Positions 26,263 through 37,870 of a stretch of 64,000 bases of DNA are shown one piece after another. The DNA comes from Membranipora membranacea (Eukaryota > Bryozoa > Gymnolaemata > Cheilostomatida > Membraniporidae). The stretch is from NCBI GenBank assembly GCA_914767715.1, contig OU612074.1, forward strand, positions 19,454,062 through 19,518,061, in the 5' to 3' direction. The notes under the pieces are model-generated. The model searched no databases. It saw only the letters and a program-made list of their open reading frames with translations, and had not been told where the DNA came from. Each line of letters starts with the position of its first letter. The stretch's first letter is position 1. Made by a program: the position numbers and the translations under genes.

Positions 26263-29200
26263 ATGGGAACTGGAGAATTAATTCGTTGGTTTGCAGCACT
26301 TTCCTGTCTCGTCAGTGTAAGTTTACCAGTGTATGAAGGATGTTACTCATTTGCAAGTTTGATCACTAAAATTTCTGTGATTTCATTGGCATCTCAGTTG
26401 CCAATAGGAAAATAATTAATAAATTTGTGTCCAGTTTTGCATAAAATTGTTGCATAGTAACAAGATTGTAATTTAATATCGATTCAGCAACATACACAAG
26501 AGGATGGTTGTGACAATAATCATCGCAGGTCTGTTTAACAGAATAGGAACAAAGGAATGAGACTAGTAAACTCATATCATTGGTGGATATGTAATGTTTC
26601 CCTATAAACTTTTTGATATAGTGTCCTGGCCGCCATTATGTTTTCCAAAACGTCTCAAACAAATTGAATTGTTCGATAATGCCCAATTTATATTCCCCTG
26701 ACCACTAAGATCACAGCCAAAACACTTTGGGCATGTGTGAGAGTCTCTGGCTGTAACTACTACTATTCTGAGAACATTTCAAGGGCAGTTGTCATGAAAT
26801 TAATTTGTAAATTAAACCACCCTGCTGTTCAGCATCATTCAATTGGCTATAGAGGATATCCCTATAGCTCTGCAACACCCTTCCTCATCTGGTCTTGATT
26901 GTGATGTATTACTTGTTAAACATTTCCCATTGTTTCGATCGTTATATTTAGCATTTATAGTGACAGTTTAAACCAAACAAATATTCATGTACTGTTGGTA
27001 GGTTACCAATTATTTTGCGAACTGTTATACAGGTTTTTTTTCTGCTACAATCTGATATGTATGTAATGGGCCATCAAAATTTAGTGACGATTTTGATAAG
27101 TGGTTTGAGGCTCGCCATCTTCATGTCTAGAGTTCTTCTTATCCTCCGGCCTGGAATAATGTGTTTTCTGGCTGTTTGATTCCTCAAAATTTATAAAATC
27201 TGTCTTGCTTTATTAACAACAGGTAGCAGCAGCACAGTCATTCATAAGCTTAGACAAGGGAGAACAACCCGCACAGGATGCCTCTCAATACGGTAACTAC
27301 TAGTGTCAATAAAAATCACAATATTATTGCAGTAACTTGTAATTTAGCCCTATGGAGTTATACACCCTTGCATTAAGAGCATCAACTCCAGTTTCCCTAA
27401 CGAATTGTTGTGTTAGGGATATTAAATCCTCCTAGTGAGAGGCTGAATCAAGCTGATACAATTTGCCTTCATTTTGTGATTGATAAGTCAGCAAATTCTC
27501 AGTGAAAACTACTTATGCTGTCTCTCATTGATTGTTGATAAGAAATCTAAGTACCCCACTCCTATATCTTTAGACTTTACAGCCCTGAGCCTAATCTTCA
27601 TACATTCTAATGACAACAAATTTTTAAGATTTTTGACTAATCAGGATAGAATGTGGTGATCCACAAAGGTTTGGAGGAAATTGAGTGCACTGTATAAGGG
27701 AAATATATTTAATATATTGACCAATATATTGCAGAAATATAACGAAAAATGAAGAATGTATTGACAAATATTGAGACAAGTGTTGAAGTAATGTTATTTG
27801 ATCAAAGTTGAACATCTGATACAACATGTGCTGACTTCATATTATAGATTGCCCGACTGGATTTATTGCGGCTAAGACAGCTAACGGAGGACGCGACTCC
27901 TGTCTCCTGTTTGTTGATGAGATGAGTAGCTGGTATATGGCTAAATTAGACTGTGAATCTAGAGGAGCAGAGTTAGCTGATGTCAGCCATAAACAGCTTG
28001 TCGAGAATATCAACTACCTCAGATCAAAGTTTGGTGAGTTCGTTTTGAGCGTTTTGCTAGCATTGTTGCTAATTAGAACAAGATTGAGACAAGAGAAAGT
28101 TGTCTCCTCTTTCTTTGAGAGGAGACAACTTTCTTCATCCAAACTCCCTTTCCCGATATCCATAGCCAAACTATCAAGCAAGTTTGTTCCCTCTGTGGTG
28201 ACAAAATGATATTGAAAAATCCGGGTATCATAGCATCTCGATACTCAAATTTTGCAATATAAATCCGCATTGGAACAAATGTGTTCTTATTGCTACCTTA
28301 GTTTAAGTGTTTCAAATTGCTGGTAAAGCATTTTATTGTCGCCGATTTTTCTTGGGACAGCAAAGTGTTTGATCATGAGCCTGTGCCAAGTTTAACCAAA
28401 ATTTTCAGCATCTCAGCACTCAGAAAAGCTTTGTCGATTATTAGCAAGAAAAGAGAATAAGTTGTATTGGGTTAAAACACTTTGCTAAAATTATTGCTAC
28501 CTAAGTTTAAATGTGTAGGGATGGCTGGTAGTAGCATTTCATTGTCGCCGTTTTCCATTTGAACTGAACTGGTTGACCATGAGACTATACCAAGTTTGAT
28601 CAACCTTGTCAACATTTCAGCACTCAGAAAAGCTTTTATTTTCATTTGACAGGCAAAGAGAATAAGTTGTATTGGGTCGATGGACAAAAAGAAGAGCAGA
28701 GCAGATCCCCTTACTCTAAAGGTAGCGCTGTTACTAACAAATGTGCTGTACTGAGAAACGCCAGGACAAGCAGAGGAATGAAGGGTAACACTGTCATGTT
28801 TATGGCTAAGGGATACTACACCTGTACTACAGCAAATATGGCTGGCCATGTGTGCGAAGGTATGTGTAATTTTGAATACATGAAAAGGTAACTCCAAAAA
28901 ATAGCTACACCAAATAATGAAATTGTAGAGCCAGGGGATATAGGCTGTCCTCCCAAATCAGAAGCTGGGAAAGCCCGGTTATGCCAATAATAAGATGTCA
29001 CTAATTCCTGTTGCAGACAGGCATTTAATACCAATGCACAGACAGTCTGGCAGGATAAGCGGAGTGACAACAAGATTACATAATAGACCACCTGCACACA
29101 ACTTTTGGCAAGCCAAGTGACATCCAGCCACACATTTATATTACCAATAAATATTCAAGAAATCAGAAAACATAATCTGTTTCTTACAGTGAAGAAAATT

Positions 29201-30197
29201 CCTCGATGTCCATATGCTACTGTATCCTCTCCTTTGGGCTGTATCCACTTCCCACCCCCAAGTGGAGCACAGAACAGCGAGTATGCTAAGGCAACCTGGC
29301 AGCAAGCCAAACTCAAGTGTGAGCACGAGTCAGGATTCCTCGGACAGCTGGTGACTGTAAGGACTATGGAGGATTTATATGACCTCAACGCACTCAGGAA
29401 TATGTATGGTAGGTTTATTTGTAACCCCCTTACCTTAATCAAATTAGGCAGACCCCTGTATGATCCAACTGCTTAGTTAGGATGTTAACCATTTCCTCTT
29501 GCTCGCCTGCCCGGAGCATCTTTTCTTTCAGAGACATTGCACGGTAAAATAATATCACATAGTAGATCTGTGCAAGCTACAGCACTTAACTCAATCGGGT
29601 TTTACTTACCGCCACCCAATGAACGAAGGAAGTATATGGAGAGTAGAAAGATTGAGTAGGGTCCTCGCTTAGATGACAAGTTGTCAATTCATTGCAAAAC
29701 CTAATACTCACTGTTATAAATATCACCTATTATGACAATACATATATATATATATATATATATCAATATGCTACATGCAATATAATTTTCTCAACACATA
29801 CCAATAAAACTGAAGAGAACCGAAATGTTAAGATAGAGCATAACTCCTCTTTCAGTTTGGTAAATTCCTTCAAAACTCCCTGCTGTAACTGCTGTTGTGT
29901 AATTTTAACACTGTATTCCTTATACCTAATGTCCATATTCTTACAGATCGCACTGACATGTCTATCTGGATCGGAGCTGATTACTGCTGCCCTGGACTCA
30001 CAGGTTTCTTCAACACAGATGGTTCGATGTTTAACAGTGCCTTGTGGGCTCCTGGTCGGCCTCAATACACTCCAGGAAGTTGTGCTAAGCTACCGGCGGG
30101 AGATAACTCTATGATGGTGGTAGATGCTAACTGCAACGACAGAAAGTTTTTCATGTGCGTCTCACAAAGAGCTGCACAAGCGCCATCTCCGTATTGA
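26263..30197 (+). CDS. Secreted protein with two C-type lectin-like domains
   Basis: Exons are 26263..26316, 27223..27292, 27848..28033, 28653..28859, 29190..29408 and 29947..30197. Phases are 0 then 1 throughout, giving 328 residues. Exons 1-2 give a leader (LIRWFAALSCLVSVAAA) and a short linker. Residues 42-172 form the first domain: SWYMAKLDCESRGAELADV is the classic alpha-helix region, and YWVDG, NKC and the final HVC are conserved. Residues 173-322 form the second: TWQQAKLKCE, IWIGAD, TDGS, W and the closing cysteines. The usual calcium and sugar motifs (EPN or QPD) are not evident; the second domain has PGRP at that place. Calcium-dependent sugar binding is therefore doubtful. No membrane segment follows, so secretion is expected. 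Such proteins serve in immunity, adhesion or matrix; the role here is not known. Intron 3 holds a ghost copy of the exon 4 start. Confidence 0.92.
28082..28250 (+). mobile_element. Hairpin repeat, copy 1, in lectin intron 3
   Basis: A hairpin (GTTGTCTCCTCTTTCTT, two bases, then AGAGGAGACAAC) is followed by a block CAAACTCCCT..CCATAGCCAAACTA. The same arrangement occurs in inverted orientation at 30688-30858, so this is a dispersed element, probably a MITE. Confidence 0.75.
28291..28676 (+). repeat. About 205-bp tandem duplication in lectin intron 3 including a ghost of exon 4
   Basis: Copy 1 (about 28291-28471) and copy 2 (about 28495-28676) share TGCTACCT(T/A)AGTTTAA, ATTGTCGCCG, GACCATGAG-like and CAGCACTCAGAAAAGCTTT blocks. 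Copy 2 ends in the true acceptor and first 24 bases of exon 4. Copy 1 ends in AAGAGAATAAGTTGTATTGGG, which is the same exon start but then diverges. Confidence 0.85.
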
Positions 30198-30237
30198 CTT
30201 GATAAATTATTACCACAATACTGGCATGATATAAACC

Positions 30238-30243
30238 ATTAAA
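30238..30243 (+). promoter_or_regulatory. Variant poly(A) signal ATTAAA for the lectin gene
   Basis: ATTAAA lies 41 bases after the lectin stop codon. It is the most common variant of AATAAA. A longer 3' UTR cannot be excluded. Confidence 0.35.
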
Positions 30244-30687
30244 TGTTGTGTAATATATTTATTATTAACAAGTTTCAATATAAGAAGAAGTATTTAAGTG
30301 TCATTTGGTTTGATGTTAGAATATCAACATTGTTTTTCACCTTCATTACTTTTAAACTAAGTTTTTAATGGCAAGATTTGTGAAGATGAAGATGAAGATA
30401 TGTTTCGCAATAACACTCCACCACCATACCACACTGTCGGATGACTTTTAATATATTTACATTGTGATTGGTACTCCTTATTCAGTGATCACTCTCATCC
30501 AGGACTCAGTTCTATCAACCCCAGATAGATATCCAGGGTTGAAGCATAAATTCTATTTAGGAAAAACCTTATTGTTTTACACTAGATTCATTTACAAATC
30601 TAAAGATATATCCGCACTTTCTTTTAGTGCGCCATCACCAGGCTCAGGGGAGAGTTAATCCAAATACTAATTTGTTCCCTCGGTGAA

Positions 30688-30858
30688 TGCGGAGTAATAA
30701 ATGTGTTTTTTAGGGGCCTCAATACCTGACAGATGCAATACCATTCTGCCAACGCAAAGGGAACCAACTTGTTCTAGTTTGGCTATGGCTATTGGGACAG
30801 GGAGTTTGCTATAAAGAAAGATGTCTCCTCTTTCTTTAAGAGGAGACAATCTTTGCGA
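30688..30858 (-). mobile_element. Hairpin repeat, copy 2 (inverted relative to copy 1)
   Basis: The reverse complement matches 28082-28250 over most of its length: AGACATCTTTCTT, CAAACTCCCT, CCATAGCCAAACTA, GTTCCCT and ATGGTATTG blocks in the same order. The hairpin TCTCCTCTTTCTTTAAGAGGAG is present. The two copies bracket the 3' half of the lectin gene. Confidence 0.75.
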
Positions 30859-33633
30859 TAATCAATGAACTAAGATTTGCAAAGCCTGTCAACCAAGTTG
30901 TTGAACTAGCACTTTCGAAAGGCTATCAAACATTTTGATCAAGTATTATTGCAGTTGTTATAGTTTTTCCTACTATCATGATTGTGTCCGGCCGCCACAT
31001 TATGGATGAGGGATATCATTTGAATCTCAAGGAGAGGTTGGCTTCTCAAAGAGAAACTCTGTGGTAATGGTAATGGTAATGAATTGGTATCAGACAGTAT
31101 AATGTATATTATTAAGATATGTGAGAAATAAAAAGTCTGAGCGAAAATCCAGATCAATAAGCCAACAAAGTGAACGTATAATTTAAAATTTATTATGAAA
31201 AACTTAGTCTATACTGTGACGCCGATTACTGTGACGCCGTTACAAGATGACGGTCTGTTCTAAGTTGTGAATTACAACAACAAGTCGAGTCTATGTGGAT
31301 AGAAAAAAATAATGAGACAAAGTACACTGTGAGGTAACGGCCATATTTGTTTTTAATTAAATGGGACACCATTTTCTCTGTCACGACTTTACTTGGTCTG
31401 CTAAAATATTCAAGCACACTGTCTGCCTTTTCATGGTGGCCTTTGAGTTTACACAAGTCCCCAAATGACTTGCTGCAGATGGCCATTTGAACATGATCTT
31501 CTACCTTCCTGATACTAGATGCCTGAGTGTAGCACTCCAATCTCTGATCTGTATTACCCATAGGGATAGGTATAGAGTGTATTACAGTCTCTGAAAAGAG
31601 AAGTGTTTTGACAGAGAGCTCAAAGTTTAGTCATTGTAAGATTGCTGATGTTACAAAGAGATAAATAAAAATCAAAGTATAAAAAAGCAATATTATTCAT
31701 ATCACAGAGTTCGTAAGCTTTACAGCCTTTTTCTGCTCGGTAGCAGTAGCTACGAAGGCTCACTCTTGTTTGTAATGTTCTAGATCGACCTGATGGTATG
31801 TGGTCTAACTCAAAGAGGGGGTTGTCAGTTCTCATTGCCGACATACAGAGGCAGGGTGATTTCATGCATCGATTGTACAGTGTCAATATAATCAAAGGTA
31901 CAGTCCCCCAGTCTAACTGCTAGCTCGATAACATGATTGATGTTTTTCTTAATGGTCTTAGACATATGTCCGATTAGTGCCGCAGGAGGAGGATGATTGT
32001 TCAAGCCCCAAGAACCCTTGATAATGTTTTCCAAGGTGCATATGAATTCTTTCCATGATACTTCAAATTAAAGAACCTCCGAGATTACCTGCTCCAGCTT
32101 ATGAGTAAAATGAAGGAACCAGCGCAGCTTTAGGTAGTACATTCGAAACTGTATACACTGGTTCCGGTAAGTGCACTGCTTCTTCTGTGTTTATATGACC
32201 GCAATAATGAACATTCTGAATAAATTAGATCAGCCAGTAATTTAACGAGGTGCTGGATGACAAGACAGCGCTTTCTGTTGAATGAGTTTGCCTCTCAAAA
32301 CTCACCTGGCATGGTGGCAGATGTCAGGCTTTAAAATTAAAATCATATTTGGTTTGTGAGGCCACAGTAACAACCAGGTCAAAAATTGAAATTGCCAATT
32401 ACTCTGTACTTCAATGTTTGTGTAGTTGACCACCTTTGGTTTGGTGTATGTTTCATCATAAGTGACTGAAAAGTTGACAGTTAAAAACTATTGAGGCGAT
32501 GAGGCTCTATGTGCGCAGAAGCATCTGAAATGCTGTCCGAGGTACGGAGCCCAAAATTAAGTTGGCACTGAAGGCAATGTATTCATAGTAATGAAATAAA
32601 AAAGTCAGTAACATTATCGGCATTACAGTTTTGCATAGTTCAATCGGATCAAAGCAGTGTGTGAGGACTGCTTTTTGCAAGGAAACTTCTCCTTTAATTG
32701 CTTTGGGGGACTGCACCCAGTGACCAAGCACCCAGATGAACTTTGTTAATATGATTTATACAGCAGAAGACCAATCAGTTATCAATGAGCTCTGATGCAA
32801 ATGAGGTACATAAACTAAGTATAGTCATAGATAAAGATCTTTTTATTGTATAAATGATAAACTAGAGATAGGAGTTTGGTTGTCATTGCACTATCTGGTA
32901 TCTACTATCAACTACCAAGGCTGAAAAACTTGACCTCCACTATGAGGATCTTAAATTTATATCTTAAACCGGCAACCTTAAACCAACCATATTTTAATCA
33001 TGTACCGGCCATGATGCGGCCTGGGGGAGAGGGCAACAGTTACCTGCGGTGTGAGATCGCCAGTATCTGCTGACCATGTCAGGACAAGGAACACTATACT
33101 GATTCTGATGAAATTTATATCATACAGAATCTTTCTTTTTCACCTAGTGGCATGCTAGTTGTGTCAGCACAAAAAAAACCTTACCCCTTAAAAATAAAAA
33201 AATCCCTTTTACTCTGTTTATAACACGGCAGTAACACTCCAGGGTGTCAGCATGAATATGAATTGACTCAAACAATGGGTTGATTGGTCGATTTTGTACA
33301 TGTGGTAACTAAATGTTTTTCCCAAATAGTGTGAATTGAGAGGAGCAGCATTATTATCTATATTGATAGTTGTTACCTGCACACCCGAGTATAACCTTTG
33401 GAGTTGTCTTCTCACACATATTGGAGAAACAACTCCTTATAATGATGCTCTCGTGTGTACAAGATAAGATACTTTCTATCAGACCATGCACACATCGATC
33501 AACATTTGTACGAAGCTTTCATTTTCTAACACTCTACATACATTGCTTAAGAACTGAATCTCGAGTATGCCTGATACCCTGATATATGGACTTATCTCAG
33601 TTATTTAGCGCTCAATTGCTCTCTATAACCACA

Positions 33634-33993
33634 GAAGAGGTATACACTCGAGGGTGCTGGGGGCTGGAACAATCAACCTTGAAAGCTCCCCCAATGGCAC
33701 TTGAACCCACAACTACTGCGGAACCGTTCGCTTGGCATACCAAACGCTAACTGATTGCGCCATCTCACCATCCCCGAAAAAGAATGGTTGATGGTGCTGA
33801 TTAGCATGCCCGCTATTCACTACTCAAAGCTGTGTTCTGCCCCATAACACAGTTCACTCCACCATCGCCACCCTATGCAACAAAGCGTAAGTGCTAGGGT
33901 TGTTGGCCTTCCATGGCCAATTGCTCGGAGTTTAAGCTGTCTTTCCATGCTGTCACATGTCTTTCCATGAGTCAGTCAGATGACGAGTGTGCA
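33634..33993 (-). mobile_element. tRNA-derived SINE, unit 1
   Basis: On the minus strand an A box (TGGCGCAATCAG) and a B box (GGGTTCAAGTGCC) occur at the spacing expected of a tRNA-derived polymerase III promoter with a stretched variable region. A unique SINE body extends to the right (CCACCATCGCCACCCTATGC). The unit is followed directly by the start of a second unit 360 bases on. It sits inside the broken TPR gene. Confidence 0.8.
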
Positions 33994-34160
33994 GAAGAGG
34001 TATACATCCGAGGGTGCTGGGGACTGGAACAATCAACCTTGAAAGTTCCCCCAATGGGATTGACGAGCAAAAAAGCAAACCAATTGTGCCGTCCAACCTT
34101 CCGAAAAAAGAATGGGGCCGCTGATTAGCATGCCCGCTATTCACTACTCAGAGTAATGAC
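33994..34160 (-). mobile_element. tRNA-derived SINE, unit 2, internally deleted
   Basis: Begins with the same GAAGAGGTATAC..CGAGGGTGCTGGGG block as unit 1 and ends in the same GATTAGCATGCCCGCTATTCACTACTC block. The region between the two promoter boxes is largely lost. Head-to-tail units suggest a dimeric SINE or tandem insertion. Confidence 0.75.
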
Positions 34161-37100
34161 ATATATGCCAGAATCATTATATTATTATGTTGGCATGTTT
34201 GATTGGAGAATGTATGCATCAAAAATAAAACTTGTTTCAATGTCGTTCAGTGATTATGAACGTATCTATTTGAATGATCAAATATAGTCAGTAAAACTCA
34301 ATATTCATAGCAGGTTGATTCGATTACAAAACATTTTCGAGAATAGCATGCAGTGAGTATTGCACAGAAAATACACGATGATGTACCTTTAATTTCAGCT
34401 CTCAAACTCAAAGATTTCTGTTATTTTGTTCTGCAGCTGTCAAATAGAGCTTCAACTCTTCATGTTTCTCTCGATAAAGTTCAGCCATTTGAATTTTACC
34501 AACTGTCATATTGATATAGTATAGATCCATGTACCCATTGATGACACTCATTGATTTCTCTCTGTCCAAATGTCACAGCATTTTGACAGATCTACCAAGT
34601 GCTTCTTCAGCTTGGGTAAAATTCTTAAGCTTGGAATGGCACAGACTTATTCCGTATAGACACTTTGCTTTGAGATGTCTAAATGAGTTTCCTAGTGCAG
34701 ATGCCATCTCAACCACTTCCTCATATCTTTTCAAACTGGCTTCATATTGCTCACGAGCTTTTCGAGTTTGCCCTATGCTGTTCCTGTGTTCACCAATAGT
34801 ATAATGCAAGTAAGCAGTAGCATCAAGTGCAATCGACTTCGCTGATGAAGCACTCTCCTTGCCCATTCCAAATAGATTAAATACTCAAGGTGATACTTTA
34901 GAGATTCCTCATATTCTTCTTTTAACATACAAAGCATCCCTCTATCCACTAGATAATCATGGTGGTCCGGATAATCAATGTCAAGCAATGCTAAATCAAA
35001 CGGGAGGCAATAGCCAGCTCCTTTTACATGGTGGAAAGTTGTTATTAGCGATGAAGCCACTGAAAGGTCGAGATGTCTTTGACCCAACCATTCTCGCACT
35101 CTGAGCTCAATATCTTATTTTCCTTCGATTTCTCAAGATATAAGGTAAGCTGCCACTTTAAAGCGGTTGAAATATTATTCAACGCAACCATAGGCCAGGA
35201 TCGTCTCGAGGTAATACATTTGTATGCCATTTCATAATTAGCAAGCCCATGATGGGAAGCTGTGATAAAAGTAAAACACTTGCAGGGAGTTTGGAGTATA
35301 GCCTTTCAGGAACGTATTCTGCATACATCAATAGCCTCTCAGTGTTCAGAGGCCGTCAGTGTTTTTTTCTAATTCATTGTCAGAAAACCGATAGATTAGG
35401 GCTGCTTTGGCGGGGCACATGGTTATAAAGTAAATTAGCAAGACTTTGTGAGGTATGTGCCATAGCTCGGGTGAATGTTTCTTGTGAGATTTGTACTTTA
35501 TCTTTAAATGTGACATTCTCTCACATTGGCTATTAAGATAAAGATAAGATGTTTGTCTTATGAGCAGACATACTGAGAAGTTATACGGGATACTGGAGGG
35601 TAAAACATTTTGTTTCAGCATCTCATTTGTTTCCCATGTAGATGCAGAGTGCGACTGGAATAATATGTTCATGTTCATCAATGGCAAGGACGCATATCGG
35701 TACACCTCAGTTTTTGTTTCAATACGAGATCCTTTTGATAATATGGACAATGGACGAATGTCATACTTTTCCATGTCCTTAAAGATCGTACATAAGGTAT
35801 TCTGGACACGCTTCATATTTGCTGTGTAGTTGGTCATTTAGAACGCTCCCTTGATTGCCATATGAACTGATGAGCCGTAGATAAGCCATCATATCTGAGT
35901 CATCACCTGTCACTGAACTGGAGCTTTCTGTCTCGTCCTCGTTGAGAATCTTTTCATACCGATCCACCAGGCTGTCCACAGTACAGATGAACTTGTTTTT
36001 CATATCTGTTTTACTATTACCTGTGGGGATATTCCCAGCATTAATTCTCAGCCCATCAAACTTAACTCAGGTTATCCCCTTGTCAACAAACCATCCTTCC
36101 AACTCTTCTATATCCATGTATTTTCGATTTGTCTCCTATAGATTACCAATAAAAAAATACACAGTCATAGCAAGATGGTCAAAGTAACGATCTGTGATTG
36201 CATCCTTTTCTTCTATCACAAAGAAGAACTCCAGATCTGAGTAGGGAGTTGCCTCTCCTCTGGCTAGTGATCCTATCGTAATGGCAGCGAAACTACAGGG
36301 TGGCTTTGTTCCTATTAGCTGCATGCTTGCAGAGACTATGTTATTAGCTACCTCTATCATATTGTTGGTACAATCGATTGAGATCGATCGCATTTGGGCG
36401 AATATTTTTCTTCTACAATGTGGTTATGTTCTGAGTATAAGTTTTCTGGCCTTTCTTGATAAGACTCAATGAGGGTCAACAGCGGTTCCAGTTTTTCTCT
36501 GCACCTCAATATGATTTCACTCAGTGCTAATTTTTGAATCGATTTAAGATCTAGGAATACATCATACTGTACATGTGGTAACTCAGCTGCTTTGTCGTAC
36601 ATATTCTGGATATTAGCAGCTTTCTGGAGGAACTGTTCAGCAGTTTCTCGATGTCTGGTAGAGCATGATTTATATAGAGAATGAGCTTAGATAGAAACAG
36701 ACAAAATTATGCCATTTTGAAAACAGACTTGAGCACAAAATTTACAGCCATAAGGTAATCTGTTCTTTCATCATATAACTTTCTCACACTAAAGCAAACA
36801 AGCCATATTATGTATACAGAACTCAGTCACTCCCGACCAATAGACACCGCGAATTGATTGTTTAGGATACTTGTCCAGTCAGATGTAGGATCCTCAGATC
36901 CGAGTTTCTCATAGTGTTCTGCTATAGTTTAGCTAAATAAGGAATCTGTACAGTCAGGTTACACTGTCCTTCACTCTCATATACAGATCTGAACTCTGAT
37001 ACATCTATCAAGGTTTTATCATCACTTGAAGCCATTAAAATTTTCATAGAATCAACTCCTCGACGGACTGAATATATATTATGAGTTAGCTGTTATCAAA

Positions 37101-37249
37101 AATCATTGACATCATAATATTGCAAGGTTTTTATGAAGGCTGAATTGCTATTGAAAATATCATAATTGTTAATAAAATCAAAATACTGATTTACTATATA
37201 CATGTTGTTAAAACCCATTTATGAATTTTTTTAACAAAGTACATGGACA

Positions 37250-37870
37250 TTGGAACGAACGCACTGTCTGAACCAGAAAAAATATGAACCAAAGGCTAGG
37301 TTTCACATTTTGCCTGAACTAGAACTAGAATTGCGCCGTGTGCCCGGTCAAGGTTACACTTTGGCATACAATTTCGATTGTCTTATGAGCCTAGGCACAA
37401 TAAAGTCCTGCGTGGGTTGTGCAAAAATGTATGGGAGAGGTGTGAACATGCTAATGCTGTGGTGAAGTGCGTGAAAGGATTTTTAGCAACAAATCATATC
37501 AAACAGCTTGAATGGCAGGTGAGGTATGGTCTCACAAAGCAGCTCACCATGAGACAGCATATTGTGATCACAAACCACAGACCAGACTTGAATGTTTGGT
37601 CAGGGAAATTTATGGTACGCTGACAAGAAAATTTCTCCTATGGGCGTGAGAGAAAATTGACTAGATATGATGAATTGATGACACAATGCAAAGACAAAGG
37701 GTGAAATTGTGACATTTATATTGAGTGGGCTGCCGTGGATTTGCAGCTAGGTCAGCTACCAAATTTCTGACTAGAGTTTGGCTATCAGGCAGAGGACTCG
37801 AATGAGCCACACAAAAACATACTACATGAGGCAGAGATCACATCTGCATGGATTTAGTAGCAACATTGTG
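37250..37870 (+). mobile_element. LINE 3' ORF fragment, degenerate
   Basis: Frames together read like the C-terminal region of one class of non-LTR retrotransposon. RHNKVLRGLC is followed about 55 residues later by NHRPDLNVW, then a KLTRYDELMTQCKDKG helix and an ATKFL..LSGRGLE end. These correspond to the conserved RHD-VLR, RPDIVVWD, KYQEL and W(L)RR-type motifs of those proteins. Stops and frame shifts break it, and no reverse transcriptase core is left. Confidence 0.55.

Larger units (their letters stand above)
31226..37035 (-). pseudogene. Broken nucleotidyltransferase / TPR-repeat protein gene
   Basis: Read from 37035 (ATG, MASSDDKTLIDVSEF), the minus strand follows the order of large invertebrate proteins that carry a DUF294-type nucleotidyltransferase domain before TPR repeats. 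The nucleotidyltransferase signature (GSLARGEATPYSDLEFFF) is at about 36285-36230. The downstream NAGNIPTGN segment is at 36040-36010. TPR-like helices lie at 35099-34573 (for example YEEVVEMASALGNSFRHLKA) and a last TPR-like piece at 31561-31370. Coding is broken by TAG at 36922, TAG at 36136 and TGA at 36067, and by frame changes near 36900, 36400, 35830, 35230, 35050 and 34850. SINEs separate the C-terminal part (32034-31226) from the rest. No convincing introns were seen between the pieces, so it may derive from an intron-poor gene. It is almost certainly not translated whole. Confidence 0.75.

Noticed and set aside
35860..35890. CTGATGAG word as a possible hammerhead ribozyme core.
   Set aside because: The matching GAAA segment and closing stems are absent, and the word lies within the nucleotidyltransferase pseudogene.
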